From Purshia tridentata (Eukaryota; Streptophyta; Magnoliopsida; Rosales; Rosaceae), in NCBI GenBank assembly GCA_003254885.1, contig QANT01000139.1:1-64000 (forward strand): a stretch of DNA of 64,000 nucleotides. Reading direction: 5' to 3'. How positions within the stretch are numbered: the stretch's first letter is position 1; each line of letters begins with the position of its first letter. Of the stretch, positions 24,146 through 40,601 are shown one piece after another. Below the pieces are notes generated by a model. The model worked only from the letters and a program-made list of their open reading frames with translations, had not been told where the DNA came from and made no database searches. The translations under genes were made by a program, and so were the position numbers.

Positions 24146-25459
24146 TTTATGACCTTGTTATTGATACCTTGGTAGTTGTTTTGTTAAATCATCAAGCCAA
24201 TAACACAATCAATATTAATTAAGCTTACCAACTAGCTAGAAATTCTATCGATCTTAACAACTTGCTGCACTCATGTATGCAAGAAGATCACGATCAAGGT
24301 CAAGAAGATTCGGTGACAAAGAGATGAGAGGACAATAACCAAGAGGAGGAGAGAAGAGAGAGATATAGGGTTTGACGTACAGTACAGTGATATATATGGT
24401 CCAACTTTGAGGCCTCTTTTTTCTTCTTTTTGTTCTTTTTGAACTGGGTGTGTTTACTTTGGTGACCAATGACTGCGCATAGTTGATCACTTCTTTTATT
24501 TTTTAATTTCAAATTAATTATAGATTATTTTTAACCAATTTAATTAATTAATTGCTTTTCCTTTGACATACATATATATACTCGATATTCACATCATGAG
24601 AAGTGAATGGATGATCCTAACTGCATGTAACTTAATTTAGATTAAGTAGAAAAGAAATGAATTAATTGCATATAACATGCTGCCATGCATCCATGGAACA
24701 CGTACACATGATGTATACAAACATAAATATATATATATATATATATATAGAAAGAGAGAGAGAGAGAGGGAGATTAATTAGAGGGAGATAAAACTCTTGT
24801 ATATATCATAGAATAACCCTTTAATTAATTGAATTGATGAGTTAACTAGCTAGCTAGGCATTAATTAGGAGCAGCCTAACTCCATGGTAATTAATTGGTA
24901 GCATCTTAATTAATTTGTAATGCGTTGCTTATATATAGTTGCTGAAATTACTGTTGCATTCAAGTCTAATATGGTCCATGTCGAGGTTGGTCCTGAATTA
25001 AGTTTTCATGTCCTTTTGGTCAGGATAGCCATTCACCACTAGTAATTAAGTTTTAGTCTTTATTTAAGATCATTGATAGCCAATTCAATGACTCATTTAT
25101 TTTGTACTTATGTACCCTCACATTTTTTATGCTTATAAAGAATATTTGAATCCAAATTCTCTCTCACTTAAATATCTCCTTTGTGTCATTTACCTATTTT
25201 TATGACACGTGTACATCAACTTACCATAAAATTAACACCGTTAACTCTAAAAATAAAATACACTGCCACCTCAAACCTATTTGCACCGCCACCTACTCCT
25301 CCGACCAGACCTCTAAAGTCCACCACCTTGTTCCACCGTAACCCACCTCCATGCACCTGGTCCTCCACCCTCACCTTTTGCACCAAAACTCCACACCAGA
25401 ACCATTTGCAAAAAAATTGGTTATCCTTGTCCCTTTTTTTCCTTTCTCCTATATATAGG
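24146..25459. other. Upstream region of ERF copy B
   Basis: No gene seen. It holds a TA then GA microsatellite at about 24728-24769 and, from about 25150, a C-rich stretch with ACACGTGTACATCAACTTACC-like and CACCGCCACC-like sequence. That stretch partly mirrors, in inverted orientation, 26150-26340, and may be the arm of a degraded transposon. Confidence 0.4.
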
Positions 25460-25820
25460 GAAAAATATTTGGGTCACCCCACCCCTTAAAATTATAATTT
25501 CGGCAATGTTGACGCATAATCGAAACCGTTCATATTTTAGATCACCTATTATATATGATCTATGCAAAAAATCAACTCAATCGAAAATCATTTAGTTATA
25601 GAATTATTGTCCATTAAATAGAAAAAATCACTCTTTAATCCAAAACCATTTATTTTTTCTATTTAATTGACAACAATTATATAACCAAATGATTTTCGAT
25701 TAAGTTGATTTTTTGCATAGTTGATCTATAATAGGTGATCTAAAATGTGAACAGTTCCGATTATGCATTGGCATTGTCAAAATTGTAATTTAGAGAGGTG
25801 GAGTGACCCAAAAATTGTTC
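25460..25820. mobile_element. Mutator-type foldback MITE with 9-bp target duplication
   Basis: A 361-bp near-palindrome. The left end GAAAAATATTTGGGTCACCC and right end (reverse complement) GAACAATTTTTGGGTCACTC pair, and the arms stay complementary for about 170 bp each, for example TTTAGATCACCTATTATA, GCAAAAAATCAACT and ATCATTTAGTTATA against their complements on the right. ATATATAGG occurs directly outside both ends (25451-25459 and 25821-25829). Nine-base target duplications are the mark of MULE elements. It has no coding capacity, so it depends on an autonomous relative. Confidence 0.85.
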
Positions 25821-26466
25821 ATATATAGGGACCACAGTCACCACACCATAGTAAAATAAAAGCCTATACTTTTTTTTTTCTTTTTTTCCTTTTTTTCTTT
25901 CTTTGAAATTTCAATGTCGAACCAAATGGTTAACTTGCACACAGGGCAATTGATTTTGTATTCAAGGGTTTGTGGTCCTTGTGGAGAGTTCAAAATCAAA
26001 TGAAAGAACTTGAGAATAAGAGCAGAAGGAGAGAAGAACCTTCGACCATGTCCCTGTTCGATTTGTTACACACTTGTGGTTTTTTAGGTAACTGATACTC
26101 TGTAACTTACAATTTTTGTCTGAAACTTGATTGCAAATTAATGGGTCAGATGGTGGAGCGTTGGGGTGTATAAAGTGGCCGGGGTGGAGAACCAAGTCGA
26201 TAGAGGTACTGGAGGATAGAATTTGGTGGCATAGTGGTGGACCTTAATGGTGCAAAGGAAGTGGAGATGGTGCCGGTGGCGGGATGAGAGATGAAATTAA
26301 GGTAAAAAATTAAAGTGAACGTTAGTTTTGTGTCAAGTTCATAGACAAATGTCACTAGACAGGAAACGACCCGGAATATTTTGTTTATGTAGACATACCC
26401 ATCCCATAGAAAGGTACGTGGGCTTCTTTAGAGAGGTGGTAAATAATCAAAATATAATGTTGGGAA

Positions 26467-27232
26467 AATAATAGATTACAATTTAATAACTTGGATTTTA
26501 AGTTAGTATTTCTAGTTAAAAAATTGTCAGTTTTATATCTCAGCTTCGAATTCGTTAGTCTTGTCACCAAAAAAATTGTTAATTGTTGATGTGGCACATA
26601 TAGACTCGACTACTAATTTTTAACTTTAACTTTTAAATATTGTAATAAAAAAAAGAATAATATATTTAAAAATTGTATTAAAAAAATAAAAAAAAAGCCC
26701 AACTGCCTTCCCCCACCCTCTCCCCCGCCCCAAAACCCTCCTACCTACCCTTCCGCCGTGTCCACCACCCAACCCACTTACCTCCCTCCTAATCTCCGAC
26801 CAGCACCCAACCCCCTCTCTCTCACAAAGCTCTGTTGAGACTCTTGGAACTCAATGTTGCATAAGAAGGAGCTTTGAGTGAGATAGGGACAATGATGGGT
26901 CTTTGTTGGTTTCGATGAACAACAAGGCGACGAGGCCGAACTTGTTGCGGAGCTCTTTGAGGTGGAGCTCATGCTTTTTGTCTTTGAAGAAGATGAGGAC
27001 CTAAAGGGTCTAAGGACTCGGTGGAGGTCTAAAAGTGAGATACGAAAAGAGGGACGTATTATGAATGCTTTTTGTCTTTGAAGAAGATGAGGACCTAAAA
27101 GTGAGATACGAAAAGAGGGACGTATTATGTTGACAGGAATTTAAAATTGAAATATAAAATTAACACTTTTTGGACAAAGTGTACTAACTTGAAATTCGAA
27201 GTAAAATTGAAGTATTAAATTGTAATTTACCC
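26467..27232. mobile_element. Possible non-autonomous DNA transposon with imperfect TIRs
   Basis: Left arm AGATTACAATTTAATAACTT, then TTAAGTTAGTA and TTTTATAT at 26467-26545, is mirrored at about 27130-27232 (reverse complement AAATTACAATTTAATACTTC, TCAAGTTAGTA, TTTTATAT). The interior is unlike its AT-rich surroundings: a C-rich tract (26698-26820) and a stretch readable on the minus strand as FFKDKKHELHLKELRNKFGL and beyond, without start or known family. Captured host sequence is possible. No target duplication was identified. Confidence 0.4.
26971..27130. repeat. Unequal tandem duplication inside the element
   Basis: ATGCTTTTTGTCTTTGAAGA at 26971 recurs at 27065, and AAAGTGAGATACGAAAAGAG at about 27032 recurs at about 27098. 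The second copy (about 66 bp) lacks some 28 bp present in the first (94 bp). Confidence 0.8.
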
Positions 27233-27876
27233 TAGTATTATTGGTAAAGAAAAATAAACTCATTAACAAATAAAAATTGACAAAAAAATAAAATAAAACT
27301 TAACGGTACACGTAACTACATCACATAATCATCTACAGAAAATATGATCATTTTAGCATTTCAATTATCTGTAGTTATGAATAACGTATTATAATGAAAC
27401 ATATAACATGCAACAGGACGAATAAAATTTGGAAAGCGAAAAATCGAGAAAAAGATTATGCAACATTTTGAACACTTAATGAAACTTCCATTTCAAAAAG
27501 GTGAAATTCTCCATTCCGTAACCCTTGTTCACATATTTTTCGAATTGTTGACTTTGAAATAGAACCCGTGGGCCGCTGCCTAAAGCAAAAGGCCCATAAC
27601 CCTGCCTTGTTCATGTTCAGCGCCTCTAATTGTAGAAGCCAAGCTCGATAAAGAAAAACTGTGTCCATTTAAGTTGGCAATCTCATGAAGGCCACAATGG
27701 ACTGTGCAGCTGCAGCCATCGCAACTCGAACGTGATGATACAACCTTAAATTGTTCTTGGTGATAATATCAATCACATTAGGATTGCCATGCAGCCAAAG
27801 AAGGAAAAAGAGAAAAGAATTCAACCTCATACTGAACGAGGATCAAGTTGCATATGTACAGTTGTTATTTACATGA

Positions 27877-32713
<4,837 letters not shown>

Positions 32714-35700
32714 TCCAATTCCAAAAACTCTTGCAATTTGCGAAGAAGCTGCTACTCAACCTCAACTGCTAACTTCCGAGTCCCACAGACAAAAAAAAAA
32801 AACAAAAAACGACACCAAAATTTCGAAATTAACTGAAAACCCCAAGTCGTCAAGTGAGTTGCAAACTCTCTATTATAATCTCTACTAGTCTACTCTGCTC
32901 TGCACTACCAGCTTAACTTCCTTCCCTGGGTTTTTTTTTCTTTTGTTTCAAAATTTTATTGTATTTCCTGCGGGCCCACCCATCAGTTAAAAGGAGAAAA
33001 GAAAAGAAAAGAAAAACGCGTTTGGCTTTGCAAATTGCAATTTTCAGTCAGTGTCAGACAACAATCAGTTGAATACCTGAATGTAAGCCAGAAAATAAGA
33101 ATTAGTTGAGAAACCGCGTTTTTCTGTTTTTATGTTATTGTGTGTGTAATAATGTATGTATTGGTAGAATTGTGATGACTGATGAAAATGGAAGTTTACT
33201 TAATATAACACTTACTAGTTATTATCAACTATTTCTTAATTATTTTTTATCATCAACTGATGTGGAAAATAAGACTTAAATTTGATCCGATTAATTATGA
33301 ACAAAAAAAATATTGCTTTTATCAATAAAATTTAAAAATTTAGAATAATTATTAGTGTTTCTAGTAGAAGTTAAATTGATGATTCCTAGTGGTCAAAAAA
33401 AATTCATGATTCCTACGTGGATGGACATGGACCCTAGTTTTTTGGCACCAAACAGAAGAAAGGGGTCTTTTTATTTTCATTGAAAGGAAGAGTGGTCAAG
33501 ACTCAAGGTCTTGAACCAACTAGGAATCTTCATTTTGTTTTGGTAAAATATCATCCCACTCCTCACGTAAAAAAAGTTGGCATAGTTTTTTATTGCAAAA
33601 TATCATATTTTTCTTTTTTCTTTTTTTTTCTTTTTTTTAAAATATCATATTATTCAATATTCAGCGTTTTCAGCAATTTTAAAGAAAATGAAACATACTT
33701 GGCCAAAAAAAAAAAATGAAACATAAACTGAAAAGCTAAATAGAGTCACCAGACTCACCACCACCCAACAGCTCCGCATAAACAGCTACGAGACTCGCAT
33801 TGTCTCAATTAAACTATTTTATCAACATTTAAAAAGAGAGAAAAACTTTCACCAAAACAAAACAAAACAAAAAACAAAAAAGAGAGAAAAACGAAAAAGG
33901 AAAAAGGCTTTCTCTATTAAAATTGGATGTAAGTTGTAACATGTGATGTTGGCCACTTGTAGATTAATTAACTACCAATTCTTTTTTTTTTTTTGGCCAA
34001 AATTAATTACTAATTCTTTTATGAATAAAATGACTGGCGTCTAGTCTTGCAACAGTAGCCAGTAGAACAGTAGCATCAAGAAATTGAACCCAAAACGCTG
34101 GCGTTTTGAACGTGTTGCCGCGGTTGGAATATAAGCGCTGTGATACTGAATATGCAAACAATAGAATTTGGAAATGGAAGGTAGCTTTGTTTTCTTTAAA
34201 GACACGTTAGTATGGCACCATATGATGAGACGAGGAATAATTAGTTTGAAAAGTAAATTAATTAAAAGAAAAGTATTGCTCCAATAACCAAATTTACTTA
34301 AGATATACACTGAATGTAAGCCAGAAAGAGAAATTTCTTTGTGAAAATCGAAGTCAATAATTAAGAAAGGCAGGGAGGGACACCAAGTAGACATGAGAAG
34401 CTAAAAGTGAAAAGTCCCACGCTGGCATGCATGCCTGTTTAGGTAGCAAAGATGGGCTATAATTGGAGACCTACTATACTGAGTACTAACTAGTGACTCC
34501 TACTAACCTCATAAAAGCACAACATGATAATAACCCTCCATTGCTCATTGCCCATTACTCTAATTAAGATTGCAAGAGTTAAAAATAAGATATCAAAGGC
34601 TTCAACCATAAGACATTCACATAATCCAAAGTGGGTAGTTTACCTAATACATGAAATTAGTTGAGGATTTTCCTTATTACCTAAATAAATGTCTTTGAGT
34701 CAACAAGCATTGAGGTCAACCACTAGACCATGGATGGTGGAAAGAGAGAGAGATATATGCATGGAAGCATTGTGGCCCCATTCCCATATAGCATGTATAG
34801 GAAGGTCCCCAAAAGACCCCAGACGCTGATGACTTTGGTCCCATGACAAGATGTAATTGCTAACTCAATGTACAAGTCAAGGTCAAGGTCAAGGTCAAGG
34901 TCAACGTCAACGTGCGACAATGTTATATGAATCCTGCTTAGCAACTTCATTGATCTTTACATAGTCACACAAGATGACAAGACCACTCCAATTGCAGATT
35001 GGTGGTCAACCGTCTCATAGCTCAATCTCATTGAAAATTGTTGGTGCAGCATCAAGTCATCATAGCAACATTTGATTTTACAGTTATGAATCTTATGATA
35101 ACAAAAAAAAAACAGGACTCTAAATCGTAAATTCTGTGTCACCATTGTGACAGAAGTGTAATACATTATTGGGCATAAATAAAGCAATAGAATGTGATTG
35201 AAATTGTCTCCCTCATGCCAATTGATATGAGATCGCATAGTGCTTTCAACTTTTTTTTTTTTTTTTCATCAGCAGCAAACACACTTTAAATAAAAAGAGA
35301 TAAGCACTCAAATGCTCTCTCACATCCCACATTAACCCCACATGCATTTCTCATTTCGCATTAGATAATTCTTTGGCATCAACCTGCTAGCCGAGTCAAA
35401 TGGGGTACTAGGATTTCAAGTGGAATTCTGCAGCATCAACTCAAGCTGATCCAAAAATCACCTACACTAATGCACTAGTCAGAAGAACAAAGCATCTACC
35501 ATATCTATTTTCCATCTTATATACGAAACATCTGTTGAATGTATATTGCATTTAAACGATAACAATATCGACCATTCTGCAAAGCCATAGCTGCCTACCC
35601 CTTTTACATTGGCAGCCGTACCACTTGGAGCTACAATACCAATACATCAATCCTAGTAACTATTTATGACTAACTACAATATTGTTGTAAAATGAGAAAT

Positions 35701-35755
35701 GAACTAAATAGGTGAAGTCACCAAAAACAAGTACTCATGATAGTATACACTCTGC
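32714..35755. other. BON1 upstream region
   Basis: No gene seen in 3 kb. The part next to 32714 should contain the BON1 leader and promoter. Further up lies the W-box array. An open frame on the minus strand over 34723-34950 is created by the 6-bp repeat (alternating Asp-Leu) and is not a gene. Confidence 0.55.
34698..35009. promoter_or_regulatory. Array of W-box (WRKY-binding) motifs
   Basis: Minus-strand TTGAC cores: TTGACT at 34875-34880, TTGACC at 34881-34886, 34887-34892, 34893-34898 and 34899-34904, and TTGACG at 34905-34910, all at exact 6-bp spacing. Three more lie nearby: TTGACT 34698-34703, TTGACC 34714-34719, TTGACC 35004-35009. Eight of these nine fit TTGAC[C/T]. The array is 2.2 kb upstream of the BON1 start and about 0.9 kb past the DCD gene stop. 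It may be a chance microsatellite. Confidence 0.45.
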
Positions 35756-35819
35756 TCAACTTCCAGCATGTTTGAGATCCCCAATTTGTCCAACAACACT
35801 AGGGTGGAATGGCCCCTGT

Positions 35820-38038
35820 CTACGAATTCGATGATGAAATGGGAAGAGTCCCCACCGCAGGCTCAGGCTCTTCCAATGTGAAGGCATGTTGTTGTGTAGG
35901 TGGTGGACCAGATGGAGCTGTAGGCACTTGGTTGAGATTGCGGTGTTCAGCAGCATTCACTGGCTGCAAGGGTAATTGATTGTACTCGTACCCCGATCCT
36001 ATGTGTTGATCAGTAGGAACCATATCCTGTGTAGCCTCATACCTGAGATAGAACATGAGGACCATGATAATTTCAGTTCAATAATAAAGACAAGTAAAAA
36101 GAAAGAGATGTACACATCATATTTGCTAGATAACATAACATCCAAGAACTAACAAGAGTCAAGAAATTCAAAAGAGACAGCACGGTTCAGCTAGAGATGG
36201 GGTTGTGGCATAATTATCCAGGCTGTTGTTCTTAAGCATGCTCAATGCTCATATTCAATGCACTCTCCGCTTAAACAATCAAATATAACCAATCCCAAAA
36301 AGGGCACTCTCTGGCTAGCATTTTGGAGGTTCCCTTTCAAATTTAGGAAGCCAAGTTGCTAGGTTGAGCAGCAAAATTCCAAGTTGCCAAAAAAATAAAG
36401 CTAAAATAATCAAAATTTTGTCTTGGCATACATTACTAAACAAAAAAAAATGCTTTGGTTGCAATATGGGAATCAAGGTTAGGTACCTAAGGAGATGTAC
36501 CTTCCATATAATTTGGGTGCTGGCGGGGCAGGTACTCCAAGCAAGTAAGGCTGCTTGGCTTCTGCAGAATAACAAGTCTGATTTGAAGCTGGCTTAGCTT
36601 GCGGTTGCACAGAAGGATAAACACATCTGGTGTAAGTTGTATATCCATAACTAGCATGTTGCGGGTGTAGAAAACTTGGTTGAATATATTGAGGCTCCCC
36701 CAAAACTAGTGAAGCATGACCACCGTACATCCAGGCTGCATTTGGATCATTCATGGAAGGCAGACTTTCTGGTGACCGAAACTGACCCTCTGTAGCCAGA
36801 GCTTGCATTGCTGGTCGTGAACCCACATTTGGCAATGCAGGGTGCTTTACCGCATGATTGAAAAAACCTATGTTTCCTGTGGGTCTATGACTATTCCATT
36901 GCTGAAGTAGGACTCCCTGTGGATCATGTTGAGGCATGAACACTTGTGAAGCATGACTGGGATTCATCGAATTCAAGTGCGTGTTTCCTGGAGGTGGCAT
37001 CCTTCCAAGGGGATGAAATTGATCCGTTATAGAGGAATTGTCATATGTGGTGGGTGAAGACGTGGTAAGAGGATTAAACAATGATAATAGATGACTTACC
37101 TGCACCAAAAAATCATAGAAATGAGAACAGTCTATCAAGTGGAAAAAATCTAATTAGTAAGGATGAAATTGAACTGATTCCACCTAGAAGTGAAGCTTAC
37201 TTGTTGGCCATTGAGAATCGGATTAAATTTCTTGGAGCCTTGCTGGTAGTTATCTTGAATAGCATGTTTAAATTGACTCTCTGGCAAGGGGAGACATTCC
37301 TTGTTAATTTTGAATCTCACCTAAACACAAAATTCAAGTGAAAAGAAAGGCAGCTTAAAAAGTTAATCAAGGAGAAAAGGCAAATAATGTTTTCCACCCA
37401 ATTAGATGAGGTAAAGAAAGCATCAAGTGGATTAGAACTGAATAAGTTCACCACCAAATTAAAAGGATTAACTATTAAGGAAAGATCTAAATTACTATGT
37501 CAATCAGGTGCAAGCAAGGTAATGAAACAAGTAGCTATGCGACCTCTAAACAGGAATAGTAGTCTCAAAGAAAGTGAATCCAGGCATGACAATATGTTAA
37601 GAAAACTAAACTCACCTGTGCAGGAAAGTTTCCACCGAAAGCAGTTCTTTCCAAGTTCAACGTTCCAGCTGTGGTTGCTTCATATACCCCATAAAGAAAC
37701 TTCACTTCATAATCAAAGAGAAATAGCTTTATGCCTGGCCTAATATTCTCAATAACTTCTCTTCTTCCAGCAGGAAGTCCAAAAACACGGTAAAGGTAGC
37801 ATTCTGGTTTGGTTCTTCCATTACACATAAATATAAAACCAGAAAATTCTTCCAGACCCAGATTGTCCTTACGCACCCTTTGTTCCTCTGCACCATCTCT
37901 ACTTATGTTATCACCGGGAGCAGAAAAATGGTCATCATGCACACGATTTAGAGGGAGAGGAGCAGAAAAATAGTTGGCATTCAAGTAGTTTACAGCCAGT
38001 CCTTTGTTCTCAAACTTCTCACCTATTCCCTTGATCAT
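35820..38038 (-). CDS. DCD (development and cell death) domain protein
   Basis: Four coding exons on the minus strand: 38038-37616, 37320-37201, 37099-36501, 36042-35820; 454 residues. The DCD domain spans about residues 66-195 across exons 1-3: [98 protein letters not shown] proteins are plant-specific and linked to hypersensitive, ER-stress and hormone-induced cell death (soybean NRPs). Here the domain is N-terminal and followed by about 250 residues rich in Pro, Gln, His, Tyr and Asn with no known fold, a different layout from the NRP type. A leader exon probably ends at about 38615 (CCAAG/GTATTC on the minus strand) and joins TTAG/TCTTCAAC just before the ATG. Confidence 0.9.
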
Positions 38039-39168
38039 GTTGAAGACTAACAGAAAAGTAGCAAGCTATCATTTAGGTGATGTCAGAGTCAAACAAAAAC
38101 ATTCCATTAAGAATTTATAATTGAAATAAGAAGTAACTGCATCACTATGTATACATCAGCTATATGATAGGAATTACTATCAGAAGTAAACCATGCCAAA
38201 TGGGTCTCACAAATATATCATCTAGAGGACAAAAATGTCACATTTCAATCTTCCGTACAAGGTAGGGAAGATCTTATTCTGATTATACGAAAATTTTGCT
38301 CCCATCTTTCCTTAAAGCCACCACCTATGTCAAATGTTAACAATATGATGTGAAATGGCAAGAGTATAGATGCATTTCTTCAACATGTATTCCCAAAACT
38401 CATTTAACTAAATGCATCGTTAATGACCACAATCCAAAACAATCATCACCCAGATAATTTTTTCTTTCTTTTAACGCAATTCAGCTCAAAAGCCAGTGAC
38501 ACAAGAAAAACAGCAGAACTAACTTCAAAACTCCTGAACAGAGTGACAATTCCAAAAGCTAAAAAGGAAAAGAAAAAACGGAGCCATACAAAAATCAAGT
38601 AAAATGAGGAATACCTTGGAGACCAAGTTTGAATCGTGACAAAAATAGAAGGCCTCAGAATTTGTGAGTCTGAGGGACCCTACGAGACTAACGAGCCACT
38701 ACCCACCTCTTGTTTCTTTGATTTGATGAAAACCCAGGACTAAGGACCTACCAAATCTTTATCCACTCCTCCCAATGTCATTTTGTATCCAAAAGACCAA
38801 ACCCTAACCACTTCAGTTCGACAGAGCAGATTTTATAGTGATGTACTTTTATTTCCCACGACAATTACTTGAACACTGCTGTCACGCACTCACGCTATGC
38901 TGTCCGTTAATATCAAACGGCTTACGACTGCAGCTCATACACGTGGTTGTAGTTTTATGAGAGTTTCAAATGTGCCGACATACTTTCGCCAAAAAAATAA
39001 AAATATTGTGCTCACATCCTATGTTACCATTCGGATTGACTTTTTTACCCTTCATTTAGCCATCAGCATTTAATGACAAAATGAAGAGACGCTCACTCTA
39101 CTCAACTCCATCTCTTTGACATTCCGACTTTTTCTTCTTCTTCCTTATCCACCTACTACTGTTAGTGG
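38039..39168. other. DCD gene leader intron and promoter
   Basis: Contains a probable 5'-leader intron (about 38057-38614 on the minus strand) and the leader exon and promoter beyond it. No other coding sequence is seen. Confidence 0.5.
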
Positions 39169-39169
39169 A

Positions 39170-39636
39170 AAGATTTTTTTTCTTAGCTTCAATTACAAAT
39201 TAATCCATCAAATTATTAGGATATTTTTAAATTACTCTCTAAATTAAAAAAACTTACAAACACATCTACAGACTATCTAAAACTATGCAATGTTAGTAAT
39301 TCCATCTATTATTTTGTTAAATGCTGATGTGGCTTTGCCGATTGATTTTTTTTAATGACATGTGTGTTATGTGAATGGCATGTGGAAGCTACGAGGACAA
39401 CAAATTAGCCCATTGAACTATTAATATGTTACCCACGTGGCATCTACATGACATCCACTTCATAAAAAAAAACTTAATCTACAAAGCCACATTAGTATTT
39501 AATAGAATAATAGACGTAATTACTAACATTGCATAACTTTAAATAATTTGTGGATATGTTTGTAAATTTTTTTAATTTAGAGAGCAATAATTCGATGGAT
39601 TAATTTGTAATTGAGCTTCTTTTTTTCACAAATCTT
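39170..39636. mobile_element. MITE with long terminal inverted repeats, second family
   Basis: About 467 bp. The left arm (AGCTTCAATTACAAATTAAT, CTCTAAATTAAAAAAACTTA, ATGCAATGTTAGTAATT, CTATTATTTTGTTAAATGCT, TGTGGCTTTG) is complementary in order to the right arm (reverse complement AGCTCAATTACAAATTAATC, CTCTAAATTAAAAAAATTTA, ATGCAATGTTAGTAATT, CTATTATTCTATTAAATACT, TGTGGCTTTG). Arms are about 165 bp with roughly 85-90% match. The middle is unpaired and holds CACGTGGCATCTACATGACA. The target duplication is not clear, so the superfamily is open (hAT- or Mutator-like). Confidence 0.75.
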
Positions 39637-40601
39637 AAAAAGAATTTTTGAGTTTCAAATTTTTTGTTGTCAAAGAGGTTCAAAGCTAAAGTGATCAAGA
39701 TTCAAGACCCATATGCTATATCGGGAACTGAATGGGATACTCCAAAGTCCAATCCATGAACAAAAAGCACGGTGGCCTTATTTTCCCATTTTTCTATACA
39801 AAGAATTTAGTGGGAATATCTTGCAACCCATGATTAATGAGAAATTCTGGTAGTTTCCAAAAAGCAATTTTGGGTGGTTCTCCAGTTTGTACCCAACAAA
39901 CCGTAAGGTTTTAAGCTTTTAGAATAGAGAGATACACCATGGAAAAATTAACAGAAATTAAGAATAATTGTAAGGAAAAAAAGACAAATGGGGGAGGGAG
40001 TTTGCCACCGTTTGCATTGAATGACTCCGGTTAGGGCCGTCGGAGTCGGAGTTGGAGACAATGAGATCTTGAGTAGCGTTGTTTTGGGGAAGGAAGACAT
40101 TGCATTCTGGTTGTTATAAAAAGCATCGGTTTTTGAGATCTGAGTTTTTTCCCTATGACAGAGAGACTGAAAGAGAGACTCAAGTCTCTTCATTTCTGTC
40201 ATTAATGCTAATGGCTTAACAAAGGGTAAAAATGTCAATTAAAAAATTGAAAAACTACAAGATGAAAAGCACAGGATGAATATCAATGCCAAGATCAAAA
40301 TGAAGGCCATAGCTTACTTAAATCCACCTAACACCATATCTTCCACTTCCTAAAAATTGCATCCAATACATTCACATCCACTTTGCGGTACCATTTCCTC
40401 AAACAATTACATACAACTTCCCCAACAATCTCAAAACTCAAAAGCATGGTTATGATTGATTCTTACAAAAATGCCCTATGAAAAGTTATTCCTCTTGAAA
40501 ACAGAACTTCTAATACCGACACATAATGAGGAACACAAAATGAGGAACACAAAATGAAGGACAATTTTCTTTTGATGGCTAGCAGCTGTTAGTTGGATGT
40601 T
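39637..40601. other. Spacer 3' of the WD40 gene
   Basis: No convincing gene. A 96-residue open frame on the minus strand (39948-40238) has no recognised domain. The last few hundred bases are probably the WD40 gene's 3' UTR. Confidence 0.45.

Noticed and set aside
25181-26355. A single large transposon spanning 25.15-26.35 kb, from loosely mirrored C-rich arms
   Set aside because: The arms share motifs but do not align well enough; only the inner foldback MITE has clean ends and target duplications.
34723-34950. 75-residue open frame with an alternating Asp-Leu run
   Set aside because: The run is just a translation of the 6-bp GGTCAA repeat; there is no supporting exon structure.
39948-40238. 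96-residue open frame on the minus strand between the DCD and WD40 genes
   Set aside because: No recognisable domain, no splice context, and Ser/Thr/Pro-rich composition of the kind seen in random AT-rich DNA.
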